Positions 51,073 through 63,500 of a stretch of DNA of 64,000 bases are shown one piece after another (position 1 is the stretch's first letter; the number at the start of each line of letters is the position of its first letter). The notes beneath the pieces are model-generated. The model had not been told where the DNA came from. It did not search any database and saw only the letters and a program-made list of their open reading frames with translations. The position numbers were made by a program, and so were the translations under genes. The stretch covers positions 6,668,915 through 6,732,914 of the forward strand of contig NZ_LT629772.1 of the NCBI RefSeq assembly GCF_900105385.1. The letters are read 5' to 3'. This DNA comes from Microlunatus soli (GTDB lineage: Bacteria; Actinomycetota; Actinomycetes; Propionibacteriales; Propionibacteriaceae).

Positions 51073-54000
51073 ATGCCTCGCAGCACCCGCCGCGCCCCAC
51101 AGCCCCGGGACACCAAGAAGCCTGCTGGACAAGCGGCTTCACCTTCGACGTGGAACCGACGGTCAAGCGGCTCGGCGCGATTCGCACTCCGGCTGGCCTT
51201 CATGGTCGGCCTGTCTGCCGTCGCATGTGTGGCACTGGCCCACACGGCCAGCGCGGACGAGAAAGATCCCGTAGCGCTCCGCGACACCAAGGCAGCAGAC
51301 AAGGCCCCCAGGGCCGGCCTGCTGAGCGGAGTCACCAAGACCGTGGATTCGACAGTCCGACACACGACCAACACCGACCCGGCTCCGACCAGCACGACGT
51401 CGGAGTCGCGATCCGATCAGGGTGCCCGGGTGATGCCCCGCCGAGCTCGGGACGGCGAAGACTCGACGACGCAGCACAGCAGCGCCGGCGACTACACCCC
51501 TCGTCACGCCGCATCGTCGGACGACGACGCGACGTCGACACAGCAGAGCAACAACCAAGCACAGCACGACCAGCAGGCAAACCATTCCGGTGACGAGGAC
51601 TCGATCAAGACCGAGTCCATCCAGACCGTCACCGCGAATTCGAAAGACTTGGATAGCTCCGAGAAGTCCAACAATTCGGACACCGAGAATTCGGAGATCT
51701 CGAAGACCTCGAAGTCTTCTGACAATTCAGCATCAAACTCGGATCGGTCGGCGGATAAGAATTCGTCGATCAGCAGCCAGTCGGACTCGACAGATCCGAA
51801 TAATCACGAAGCACAGGATTCCGACGACAACACCGGCGCTTCCGTTTCGACATCACCGAACAAGATTTCAGAGGATTCAAGCTCGAGTGATTTCGAGGAA
51901 AACAACTCCGAGATCTCCGATGAAGCAGAAGAGGCTTCTTCTGACTCCACCGAGAATTCAACCGACCTGATCGATGCGATCGACGATATCGCTCAGGTCG
52001 CTACAGGATCCTCGAACGACAAGAATGCCGTCGACGTTGCGGACAAGTCAGAGAATCAGCACTCCTCCACTACCGAGGAAGAAGTTTCCTCCCCCGCCGT
52101 TGACGAGGATGCGGCGGGTGCTGATGACTCGCCGGCGTCACTTACCAAGACGAACGGCGACAAGGATTCAGTAACCGCGGGCAATTCGAATGCTGCTGAT
52201 GTTCGCGCCAGCGATGTCGCCACTTCCTCGATTGCCGATACCGAATCCGACGACCCCCGTCACACGAGCACCAACGCCGACGTTTCTGACACCGCCGATC
52301 AATCCGGCACTGCCGATCAATCTGGCACTGCCGATCAATCCACCACTGCCGACGTGACCTCGACCGATTCCGAGGACGCCAAGCAGGTGGAGGACGACAG
52401 CCGCGACAGCGGACTCGAGACGCTTCTCGGATCGACCTTCAGTTCTGCGACCGCCGCCGACGCCGCGGCAGGACCGGCCGACGATGGGGCTCGGCAGGCC
52501 ATCCAGGTCGACGACGATCACTCGTCCGATGCCCCACTGTCGATGGTCGACTCGCTGGTCGCACCGGTGACGGGGAACGCAACCGACGGCGCCACCGAAC
52601 CGGCCGACGGGGCCGATCGCGGAGCCGCCGATCATCGTCACGACGCGACCGCTGCGACTGACTCCGCCGACGCCGAGTCCGAGCTGACCGTCGCCGATAC
52701 CACTGCGGCCGATGTCCCGGACACCGCAGCCGCGGCCGACCTGCTCGGTGACCGGCCGACGCTGCTGTCGATCCCGATCGGCACGCGGGCCTCGTCGTCG
52801 GCAGGCCACGTCACCGACGACGGTGCCGCCTCCCAGCCCAGGACCGATCTGGACGAGGCCGCGGATCGCTCCGACGCCGATCACTCCACGTCGATCATCC
52901 GCGATCTGGTGCCGGTGCTCGGCGGTCTCGACCGGCTTGCGGCCGGTTCCGCACAGCCCACTGAGGACCACGCCGAGCAGACCGATCCGAGTACGGCGGA
53001 CGACGGCGCTCTCCGCTCCGATGAGGCAATCTCGGCCGTCTCCGGCGAAACCACCTCGACCGATCGCGGTTCGGCAGACAGCTCACCGACCGGTGCCCTG
53101 CTGGAACGAACCACGACGGCACTGTTGGGCGACTCGGTCGCGCCGCTCATCGATCACACGGTCACCCCGTTGATCAAGAACACCGTCGCACCGGTGTTGG
53201 ACGCATCGGTCGGCCCACTTGTTGATCAAGCGGTCACGCCGGTGGTGGACAAGGCCGCTGCTCCGCTACTCGATCACACCGTGGCACCGATCGTCGAGGG
53301 AACCGTTGCGCCGATCGTCGACCCGCTGGTCGACAAGACCGTCAGTCCAGTCCTTGATCAAACCGTCACGCCACTCGTGGATCGTACGGTCGGTCCGCTG
53401 GTCGACGAGACCGTGGCGCCACTACTCGATCAGACAGTTTCTCCGGTGGTCGACGAGGTCGCGCACGTCGCCGCCCCGATCACCCGGACCGTCGTATCGA
53501 CCGCTGTGCCGGTGACCGAAGCGGTCGGTGACGTGGCCGCCCCGGTGATCAACACCGTCACCGACGTGGCTGCGCCGGTGACCACGACCGTCGGTGATGT
53601 GACGGCACCGGTGATCAATTCCGTGACCGATGTCACCGCCCCGGTGATCAACACCGTGACCGATGTCACCGCCCCGGTGATCAACACCGTCACGGCTCCA
53701 GTGGTCAACGCCACGTCGACCGTGACGACCGTGGTCGACCCGATCGTGACAGCGATCAGTGGGCCGGTGGGTTCGGTCACCGAGGTGATCAACATCGTCA
53801 CCCAACCGCTGACCGGCGCGATCCTGCCTACGGTGAGCGCGACGCTGCCGTCCTGGAACACCGGGTCCGTAGCCGATGTCGCGCCCTCAGGGTCGTTGTC
53901 CGTTGACCAGCTCGCGGCCGTGCCGTCGACGGTTCCGGCGATGACCGTGGCGACGCTGCAGCCGGTCCGAACGCTGACCTCGGACGAGCCGACGACGCTC

Positions 54001-54384
54001 CAGCCGACCGGGACCGTACGACTCGGTCCCGTGATGGATAGCCCCACCCGCCCCGGCCAGCGTGCCGCTCAGCCGACCTCGTTCCTGCAGAACGCAACCG
54101 ACGGTCTGGGCGATGACGATGCTGACAGCTCGCAGGGGCTCGGTGGGTCGCACCTGAAGCCCGGCGCCGTCGACGTTCTCGCTCCCTCGGTGGGCGGCGG
54201 TAGCGGCCACGGCGGCAGCGCCGGTGCCAACTCCTCAATCGGCGGTGGCTCCGCCGCGAGCAACGCCGGCGTCCTTGCCGACGCGTTCAAGCTCCCCAAA
54301 CTTGATCAACTCGGGACCGTACATCCCGAATCAGAGAATCTCCCCACAGGACCCACGTTCGGTCCTGGCTCCTCCCCTGACTGA
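51073..54384 (+). CDS. Large secreted low-complexity repeat protein
   Basis: A 1103-aa protein unlike named families. A long basic N-region and hydrophobic stretch (FALRLAFMVGLSAVACVALA) precede a signal-peptidase site HTASA|DEK at about residue 61. Then GLLSGVTKTVDSTV, a very Asp/Ser/Asn/Glu-rich segment (about 120-520), and octapeptide repeats of the form PL(V/I)DxTVx (about 691-795) followed by 11-residue repeats TVTDVTAPVIN (about 820-875). The C-terminal part is Gly/Ser/Asp-rich, with no LPxTG or C-terminal TM, so anchoring is not evident. ATG 51073 with a near-perfect AGGAGGTGA RBS. Stretch 51580-52130 is AT-rich by comparison. Next gene starts 130 nt downstream and shares the N-terminal motif. 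Confidence 0.85.
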   Translation: MPRSTRRAPQPRDTKKPAGQAASPSTWNRRSSGSARFALRLAFMVGLSAVACVALAHTASADEKDPVALRDTKAADKAPRAGLLSGVTKTVDSTVRHTTNTDPAPTSTTSESRSDQGARVMPRRARDGEDSTTQHSSAGDYTPRHAASSDDDATSTQQSNNQAQHDQQANHSGDEDSIKTESIQTVTANSKDLDSSEKSNNSDTENSEISKTSKSSDNSASNSDRSADKNSSISSQSDSTDPNNHEAQDSDDNTGASVSTSPNKISEDSSSSDFEENNSEISDEAEEASSDSTENSTDLIDAIDDIAQVATGSSNDKNAVDVADKSENQHSSTTEEEVSSPAVDEDAAGADDSPASLTKTNGDKDSVTAGNSNAADVRASDVATSSIADTESDDPRHTSTNADVSDTADQSGTADQSGTADQSTTADVTSTDSEDAKQVEDDSRDSGLETLLGSTFSSATAADAAAGPADDGARQAIQVDDDHSSDAPLSMVDSLVAPVTGNATDGATEPADGADRGAADHRHDATAATDSADAESELTVADTTAADVPDTAAAADLLGDRPTLLSIPIGTRASSSAGHVTDDGAASQPRTDLDEAADRSDADHSTSIIRDLVPVLGGLDRLAAGSAQPTEDHAEQTDPSTADDGALRSDEAISAVSGETTSTDRGSADSSPTGALLERTTTALLGDSVAPLIDHTVTPLIKNTVAPVLDASVGPLVDQAVTPVVDKAAAPLLDHTVAPIVEGTVAPIVDPLVDKTVSPVLDQTVTPLVDRTVGPLVDETVAPLLDQTVSPVVDEVAHVAAPITRTVVSTAVPVTEAVGDVAAPVINTVTDVAAPVTTTVGDVTAPVINSVTDVTAPVINTVTDVTAPVINTVTAPVVNATSTVTTVVDPIVTAISGPVGSVTEVINIVTQPLTGAILPTVSATLPSWNTGSVADVAPSGSLSVDQLAAVPSTVPAMTVATLQPVRTLTSDEPTTLQPTGTVRLGPVMDSPTRPGQRAAQPTSFLQNATDGLGDDDADSSQGLGGSHLKPGAVDVLAPSVGGGSGHGGSAGANSSIGGGSAASNAGVLADAFKLPKLDQLGTVHPESENLPTGPTFGPGSSPD
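53143..53457 (+). repeat. Octapeptide-coding tandem repeats
   Basis: About 13 consecutive 24-bp units encode P-(L/V/I)-(V/I/L)-D-x-(T/A)-(V/A)-x, for example PLVDETVA and PVLDQTVT. Periodicity of eight with alternating hydrophobic residues suggests a beta-solenoid or coiled assembly. Confidence 0.75.
53539..53700 (+). repeat. 11-residue tandem repeats PVINTVTDVTA
   Basis: Units of 33 bp such as GCCCCGGTGATCAACACCGT recur at 53540, 53603, 53636 and 53669, the last ones nearly identical. Confidence 0.75.
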
Positions 54385-54514
54385 CGGGTGTCCCGTCTGC
54401 TCTGATCCAGTGCGCTCGCCCATGTCTGGGCCGACGCCTGTGATCCGACCCTCCATGGTCAGCAGACATACATGAGGACCTGAACTTCAAACCCGTGCAA
54501 TGTTGGGAGACATT

Positions 54515-57500
54515 GTGAGAGAAGTCTGTTCTCGGGGACTACGAAGAACAGCATGGGCAGCAGCCATCGCAGGAGGAATCCTCGCGCTCGGCGGAACGCT
54601 GGCTCACGCTGACAACGGATCACCACCGGGTTCGGATGATTCGCAGGACGGCCTTGTGTCCGGCCTGACGAAAACTGTGGACGAGACTGTTTCCGACACG
54701 ACCAAACCGGTCACGTCATCACTCAAGGGACAGAGCGAGTCCAACGAATCCGACGAATCGACAGCGACGAAGGCATCCGACCACAGCCAACCGGCTCGTT
54801 CGACTGTCAAGCTGCAGAAGAGTTCGTCCGGCAGCAGTACGGCTCATGAGGCCCCGGCCCATGAAGCCAAGTCCGGAAGCACCGAACCCGCTGCGGCAAA
54901 GACCTCGTCCCTGTCCTCCGAAGCCAAGTCGACTTCGAAGGCACAGGAACAAGGCGGGTCGTCACAGGAGCAGAGCAGTACCAGCAAGTCCGACTCTGAA
55001 CCTGTCAAGGCGACGAAGGTTCACACCGCCGAGGCGACCTCATCGCAGGATAACGCCACGAGCGATGGATCCGAATCTCAGCCGAAGCACGCCAAGGCGT
55101 CGCATGAGGATGAGAGCACAGCTGCCGCACCCAAGCACGCCGCGGACAGCCAGAAGATGGAAACCACGGACGCCGCGCCGAAGCACGCGGCGGACGATGA
55201 CAACGCAACCCCGACGACGAAGATCGCCACGGCGTCCAAGTCCACCACGGACGAGGACAGCGCGGCGTCGACGAAGTCGGACAAGTCCGTCAAGGTGACC
55301 ACCCTGTCCGATGACAAGGCAGGCACCGAGGCGGTCAAGGCCGAACCGGTCAAGACATCAGCGACCGATGAAGCCACCGCAGAAAACACAGATGAAAGCA
55401 ACGACGCCTCACCAGCGGCTGAAGAGCAGCCGGTGAAGGCAACGTCAGAGACGGACGAGTCGTCGAACAACGACGACGCTGACGTGACCATCCAGGACAA
55501 CGATTCCGACGGGCTCGTATCCGGCGTGGTCGGTGAAGTCGACAACACCACGGGTGGCCTTCTTGGTGGCCTCCCCGTCGTTGGCGACACCACCGACAAG
55601 GTCGCAGCTACGGCTGACGGCGCGGCGGGATCCGCCACCGGTGCATCGGCTGATGCGTCGGCGAATCTGGATGATCAGCAGTCGGGAGCGATCAAGGTCG
55701 CTGCCGGCGAACCGACGTCCGACTCAACAGATAACTCTGCACAGCTGAAGGCCGAGGCAGGCACGACGGACGATCTTCTTGGTGATCACTCCGTCAACGC
55801 CGAGTCTTCGGGCAAGGATGTGCAGATCAGCACCACGAATGACAAGTCCACCATCGCTGCAGATCCGGAAACGGTCTCGGCGGCGTTGGACGAGGCGAAG
55901 GACGTCGCAGCAGCGGGCGAAGTGCACGCTACTGATGTCGACGCCAACACGGGCGCCACCCGGGGTGATTCCGAATCGTCAGATGATCCGGTTTCGTCCG
56001 TCACGGGCGGTGACAGCCCAGTCAAGACGGTCACCGACACGGTGGGCGGTGTCACCGGAGGTAATGATCCGGTGCAGCTGGTCACCAACACCGTCGGCCA
56101 GGTCGAGAGCGATCCGGTCGGCACGGTGACTCAGGAAGTCGGCCAGGTCGAAAATGATCCGGTTGACACAGTGACCGGCACGGTCGGCCAGGTCACCGGC
56201 GACGGTTCCCCACTGAACGTTGTGGGCGGCGTCACCGGCGGCAACGATCCGGTCAAGACGGTTACCGACACGGTCGGCGGCGTCACCGGCGGCGGTTCCC
56301 CACTCAACGTTGTGGGCGGCGTCACCGGCGGCAACGATCCGGTCAAGCTGGTCACCGACACGGTCGGCGGCGTCACCGGCGGCGGTTCCCCACTGAACGT
56401 TGTGGGTAGCGTCACCGGCGGCAGCGATCCGGTCCAGCTGGTCACCAACACGGTCGGTCAGGTCGAGAGTGACCCGGTCGGCACGGTGACCACCGAAGTC
56501 GGTCAGCTGTCCAACGATCCGGTCGGTACGGTTACCGGCACGGTCGATGGTGCGACCGGCGGCCTCGCCGGAGGCGGTGGCCCGTTGGCCCTCGTCACCG
56601 GCGGCAATGAGCCGCTGGAACTGGTCACCGGTACGACCGGAAAGGGCTCCGGAGGTGGCTCCCCACTCGACGTGGTGGGTAGCGTCACTGGTGGATCCGA
56701 TCCGGTTCAGCTGGTCACCGGAACGGTCGGTCAAGTCACCGGCGGCGGCTCCCCGCTCGAGACGGTTGGCAAGGTCACCGGAGGTAACAGCCCGGTCGCC
56801 CTCGTCACCGGAACGGTCGGTCAGGTCACCGGCGGCGGCTCCCCGCTGCAGACCGTTGGCAAGGTCACCGGAGGTAACAGCCCGGTCGCCCTCGTCACCG
56901 GAACGGTCGGCCAGGTCACCGGCGGCGGCTCCCCGCTGCAAACCGTTGGCAAGATCACCGGAGGCTCCCCCGTTCAAGCGGTCGGGAACCTCACCAGCGG
57001 TACGCCCCTTGAAGCTGTGACCAATACGGTCGGTCAGCTCCAGGGCGGCGGCATCATCAGCAAGCTCACCGGCACCACCGGAGATCCCCTCAGCACGGCA
57101 GTGCAGAAGGTTCCCGGTTCCGGCGAACTCACGGCAGTTACCACCGACCCGGTGGGCAGTGTCGAGGGTGCGACCGGCGCAGTGACCGGTGACGTACAGC
57201 CGAACGGCCAGGTCCAGTCGACATCCCAGCAGGTTGGACCGTCGTCCGACATGGCCGCGGCAAACGCACAGACGGCTGCCGGCTCTGACGAGTCGTCAGC
57301 CAACGCAACCAGCAACGGCGGCGCCAGCGCCCCCGTGCTCGACATTCCGATCCAGGCAACGGATTCCGGCAGCGCCGACTCCGGGATCCTGACCGCGATC
57401 GGGAACGCTGGTACGGATACGGCTGCGGCTCCGGTCGCGGCAACTGGTGGAGCATCGGTCGGCGGTACCTCTGGTACCTCGAGCGTCACCACCAATACGC

Positions 57501-60500
57501 CCCAGGTCACGACCCAGGGCGATGTTTCGCACAGCACGACCACAACCACGGTGAACCGTCCGCGGCAGTCTCATCAGGTCAGCTCCTCCAGTGAGTCGAC
57601 CTCCGGAGGTGAGTCCGATGACAGTGACCCACAAATAGTCCCGATTTCGGCACCTGCACCTGATGTGACGATTCAGGACGGCAATGTTCTGCCTTCCGAC
57701 AATGGCGTGGCCGGTTCCGGAGACACTGATGTGGCTTCGCAGCAGACCATCACCCTCGTCGGTGGAATGCAGCAAAACCCGTGTGGTGCTCAGGAAGCGT
57801 CGTTGTTCTTCGTGAACACGACCGACTGGGGCACCTGCGCCGGCGACAGCACCAACGTCGTTGGCAACACGGCAGCAGGAAACACCGCCGCTGGCGTGGC
57901 CGGCTCCGGAGACACCGATGTGGCTTCGCAGCAGACCATCACCGCCATCGGTGGTATGCAGCAGAACCCGTGTGGCGCCCAGGAAGCGTCGCTGTTCTTC
58001 GTGAACACGACCGACTGGGGCACCTGCGCCGGCGACAGCACCAACGTCGTTGGCAACACGGCCGCAGGAACCGCTGGTGTTGCTGGTGGCTCCGGCTCGA
58101 CTGACGTCGCGTCGCAGCAGACCATCACCGCCATCGGCGGCATGCAGCAAAACCCGTGTGGCGCCCAGGAAGCGTCGCTGTTCTTCGTGAACACGACCGA
58201 CTGGGGCACCTGCGCCGGCGACAACAGCAATGTTGTTGCAGGCGGCACCGCAGCTGGTGACACGGCAGCAGGAACCGTTGCTGGTAATGGCTCTGGATCC
58301 ACCGATGTGGCTTCCCAGCAGACCATCACCGCTATCGGTGGAATGCAGCAAAACCCGTGTGGCGCCCAAGAGGCCTCGCTGTTCTTCGTGAACACGACCG
58401 ACTGGGGCACCTGCGCCGGCGACAGCACCAACGTCGTTGGCAACACGGCAGCAGGAAACACCGCCGCTGGCGTGGCCGGCTCCGGAGACACTGATGTGGC
58501 TTCGCAGCAGACCATCACCCTCGTCGGTGGAATGCAGCAAAACCCGTGTGGCGCCCAAGAAGCGTCGTTGTTCTTCGTGAACACGACCGACTGGGGCACC
58601 TGCGCCGGCGATGACAGCGTCGCTGTCACCACTGGCGACACGGCCGCAGGAACCGCTGGTGTTGCTGGTGGCTCCGGCTCGACTGACGTCGCGTCGCAGC
58701 AGACCATCACCGCCATCGGCGGCATGCAGCAAAACCCGTGTGGCGCCCAAGAGGCCTCGTTGTTCTTCGTGAACACGACCGACTGGGGCACCTGCGCCGG
58801 CGACAGCACCAACGTCGTTGGCAACACGGCAGCAGGAAACACCGCCGCCGGTGTGGCCGGCTCCGGAGACACCGATGTGGCTTCGCAGCAGACCATCACC
58901 CTCGTCGGTGGAATGCAGCAAAACCCGTGTGGCGCCCAAGAGGCCTCGCTGTTCTTCGTGAACACGACCGACTGGGGCACCTGCGCCGGCGATGACAGCG
59001 TCGCTGTCACCACTGGCGACACGGCCGCAGGAACCGCTGGTGTTGCTGGTGGCTCCGGCTCGACTGACGTCGCGTCGCAGCAGACCATCACCGCCATCGG
59101 CGGCATGCAGCAGAACCCGTGTGGCGCCCAAGAGGCCTCGCTGTTCTTCGTGAACACGACCGACTGGGGCACCTGCGCCGGCGACAGCACCAACGTCGTT
59201 GGCAACACGGCAGCAGGAAACACCGCCGCCGGTGTGGCCGGCTCCGGAGACACTGATGTGGCTTCGCAGCAGACCATCACCGCCATCGGTGGCATGCAGC
59301 AAAACCCGTGTGGCGCCCAAGAAGCTTCGCTGTTCTTCGTGAACACGACCGACTGGGGCACCTGCGCCGGCGACAACAGCAATGTTGTTGCAGGCGGCAC
59401 GGCCGCAGGAACCGTTGCTGGTAATGGCTCTGGATCCACCGATGTGGCTTCCCAGCAGACCATCACCGCTATCGGTGGCATGCAGCAAAACCCGTGTGGT
59501 GCTCAGGAAGCGTCGCTGTTCTTCGTGAACACGACCGACTGGGGCACCTGCGCCGGCGACAGCACCAACGTCGTTGGCAACACGGCAGCAGGAAACACCG
59601 CCGCTGGCGTGGCCGGCTCCGGAGACACCGATGTGGCTTCGCAGCAGACCATCACCCTCGTCGGTGGAATGCAGCAAAACCCGTGTGGCGCCCAAGAAGC
59701 CTCGCTGTTCTTCGTGAACACGACCGACTGGGGCACCTGCGCCGGCGATGACAGCGTCGCTGTCACCACTGGCGACACGGCCGCAGGAACCGCTGGTGTT
59801 GCTGGTGGCTCCGGCTCGACTGACGTCGCGTCGCAGCAGACCATCACCGCCATCGGCGGCATGCAGCAAAACCCGTGTGGCGCCCAAGAGGCCTCGCTGT
59901 TCTTCGTGAACACGACCGACTGGGGCACCTGCGCCGGCGACAGCACCAACGTCGTTGGCAACACGGCAGCAGGAAACACCGCCGCCGGTGTGGCCGGCTC
60001 CGGAGACACCGATGTGGCTTCGCAGCAGACCATCACCCTCGTCGGTGGAATGCAGCAAAACCCGTGTGGCGCCCAAGAAGCTTCGCTGTTCTTCGTGAAC
60101 ACGACCGACTGGGGCACCTGCGCCGGCGATGACAGCGTCGCTGTCACCACTGGCAACACGGCCGCAGGAACCGCTGGTGTTGCTGGTGGCTCCGGCTCGA
60201 CTGACGTCGCGTCGCAGCAGACCATCACCGCCATCGGCGGCATGCAGCAAAACCCGTGTGGCGCCCAAGAAGCGTCGTTGTTCTTCGTGAACACGACCGA
60301 CTGGGGCACCTGCGCCGGCGACAGCACCAACGTCGTTGGCAACACGGCCGCAGGAACCGCTGGTGTTGCTGGTGGCTCCGGCTCGACTGACGTCGCGTCG
60401 CAGCAGACCATCACCGCTATCGGTGGAATGCAGCAGAACCCGTGTGGCGCCCAAGAGGCCTCGCTGTTCTTCGTGAACACGACCGACTGGGGCACCTGCG

Positions 60501-63500
60501 CCGGCGATGACAGCGTCGCTGTCACCACTGGCGACACGGCCGCAGGAACCGCTGGTGTTGCTGGTGGCTCCGGCTCGACTGACGTCGCGTCGCAGCAGAC
60601 CATCACCGCCATCGGCGGCATGCAGCAAAACCCGTGTGGCGCTCAGGAAGCGTCGTTGTTCTTCGTGAACACGACCGACTGGGGCACCTGCGCCGGCGAC
60701 AACAGCAATGTTGTTGCAGGCGGCACCGCAGCTGGTGACACGGCCGCAGGAACCGTCGCAGGTAATGGCTCCGGCTCGACTGACGTCGCGTCGCAGCAGA
60801 CCATCACCGCCATCGGCGGAATGCAGCAGAACCCGTGTGGCGCCCAAGAAGCGTCGTTGTTCTTCGTGAACACGACCGACTGGGGCACCTGCGCCGGCGA
60901 CAACAGCAATGTTGTTGCAGGCGGCACCGCAGCTGGTGACACGGCGGCAGGAACCGTTGCTGGTAATGGCTCTGGATCCACTGATGTGGCTTCCCAGCAG
61001 ACCATCACCGCTATCGGTGGAATGCAGCAGAACCCGTGTGGCGCTCAAGAGGCCTCGTTGTTCTTCGTGAACACGACCGACTGGGGCACCTGCGCCGGCG
61101 ACAACAGCAATGTTGTTGCAGGCGGCACCGCAGCTGGTGACACGGCAGCAGGAACCGTTGCTGGTAATGGCTCTGGATCCACCGATGTGGCTTCCCAGCA
61201 GACCATCACCGCTATCGGTGGAATGCAGCAAAACCCGTGTGGCGCTCAGGAAGCGTCGTTGTTCTTCGTGAACACGACCGACTGGGGCACCTGCGCCGGC
61301 GACAGCACCAACGTCGTTGGCAACACGGCCGCAGGAAACACCGCCGCTGGCGTGGCCGGCTCCGGAGACACCGATGTGGCTTCGCAGCAGACCATCACCG
61401 CTATCGGTGGCATGCAGCAAAACCCGTGTGGTGCTCAGGAAGCGTCGCTGTTCTTCGTGAACACGACCGACTGGGGCACCTGCGCCGGCGACAACAGCAA
61501 TGTTGTTGCAGGCGGCACCGCAGCTGGTGACACGGCAGCAGGAACCGTTGCTGGTAATGGCTCTGGATCCACCGATGTGGCTTCGCAGCAGACCATCACC
61601 GCTATCGGTGGCATGCAGCAAAACCCGTGTGGTGCTCAGGAAGCGTCGCTGTTCTTCGTGAACACGACCGACTGGGGCACCTGCGCCGGCGACAACAGCA
61701 ATGTTGTTGCAGGCGGCACCGCAGCTGGTGACACGGCCGCAGGAACCGTTGCTGGTAATGGCTCTGGATCCACCGATGTGGCTTCCCAGCAGACCATCAC
61801 CGCTATCGGTGGAATGCAGCAAAACCCGTGTGGTGCTCAGGAAGCGTCGTTGTTCTTCGTGAACACGACCGACTGGGGCACCTGCGCCGGCGACAGCACC
61901 AACGTCGTTGGCAACACGGCCGCAGGAAACACCGCCGCTGGCGTGGCCGGCTCCGGAGACACCGATGTGGCTTCGCAGCAGACCATCACCGCCATCGGTG
62001 GAATGCAGCAAAACCCGTGTGGCGCTCAGGAAGCGTCGTTGTTCTTCGTGAACACGACCGACTGGGGCACCTGCGCCGGCGACAGCACCAACGTCGTTGG
62101 CAACACGGCCGCAGGAAACACCGCCGCTGGCGTGGCCGGCTCCGGAGACACCGATGTGGCTTCGCAGCAGACCATCACCGCCATCGGTGGAATGCAGCAA
62201 AACCCGTGTGGCGCCCAAGAGGCCTCGCTGTTCTTCGTGAACACGACCGACTGGGGCACCTGCGCCGGCGACAACAGCAATGTTGTTGCAGGCGGCACCG
62301 CAGCTGGTGACACGGCCGCAGGAACCGTTGCTGGTAATGGCTCTGGATCCACTGATGTGGCTTCCCAGCAGACCATCACCGCTATCGGTGGCATGCAGCA
62401 AAACCCGTGTGGTGCTCAGGAAGCGTCGTTGTTCTTCGTGAACACGACCGACTGGGGCACCTGCGCCGGCGACAGCACCAACGTCGTTGCCGGCAACACC
62501 TCCGCGGACTCGGCGACCGGCATTCCTGCCGGCGCCGGGTCCTCGGACCTGGCCTCCCAGCAGACAATTACCGCTGTTGGAGGCATGCAGCAAAACCCGT
62601 GTGGTGCTCAGGAAGCGTCGCTGTTCTTCGTGAACACGACCGACTGGGGCACCTGTGGTGGCGACAGCAACGTTGTTGCCGGCAACACCTCCGCGGACTC
62701 GGCGACCGGCATTCCTGCCGGCGCCGGGTCCTCGGACCTCGCATCGCAGCAGACCATCACCCTTGTGGGTGGCATGCAGCAGAACCCCTGCGGCATGCAG
62801 GCTGCTTCGCTCCTCTTCACCACCTCCCAGGACTTCGGTACCTGTGGTGGTGACGGGGTTTCATCGGGAAGCACGTCAGGTAACGCCGGCAATGCTGGCG
62901 TCAACGCAAATGACATTGCTTCGCAGCAGACCATCACCCTTGTGGGTGGCATGCAGCAGAACCCCTGCGGCATGCAGGCTGCTTCGCTCCTGTTCGTCAA
63001 CTCGCAGGACTTCGGTACCTGCGGCGGAGATCAGCAGGGTGTCCCGACCCAAGGTGGTTCCGACCAGCCGGGCGATTCCGACCAGCCGGGCGATTCCGAC
63101 CAGCCGGGCGATTCCGACCAGCCGGGTGACTCCGACGGCAAGGTCTCGATTGAGGTGACCGACATCCAGGTCAATGGGGAGTCCGCTTCCCAGGCCCCTG
63201 GCCCGCAGTCGGCACCTGGTGACCAGGTCGACATCAATGTCACGGTGAACAACACCGGCGACACCAACATCGACCAACTCGGCGGCACCACTGGCCTGTC
63301 CTGCCAGGACAGCTCCATCGCTGCCGGCGATTCCACGGTTTGCGGGATTGAGTACACCCCGCAAAACGAGGGTCAATACACAACCCAGGTGACGATCGTC
63401 GCAGCCGGGCCCGACGGGTCCACCAGCTCCGCGACCGGCACTGCCTATTTCCAGATCACCACCAACTCCGACCAGCCGGGTGACTCCGACCAGCCGGGTG

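Noticed and set aside
53143..53700. Possible LPxTG-type anchoring of the first secreted protein (NLPTGP near its C-terminus).
   Set aside because: The motif lacks the LPxTG order and no hydrophobic segment or basic tail follows; the protein ends 10 residues later.
57296..62593. Antisense open frame of about 1765 codons on the minus strand, with others in further frames across the repeat array.
   Set aside because: It mirrors the repeat array exactly (its own 63-residue repeats are the reverse complement of the sense modules). A stop-free antisense frame in one module stays stop-free in all copies, so the length is an artefact of repetition. No SD, signal peptide or promoter was seen, and the sense frame has a clear start, signal peptide and continuous architecture.
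57722..63040. Regularly spaced repeats resembling a CRISPR array.
   Set aside because: The unit is about 190 bp, coding throughout in one frame, with conserved amino acids and variable linkers; no 28-37-bp palindromic repeat and no cas genes.
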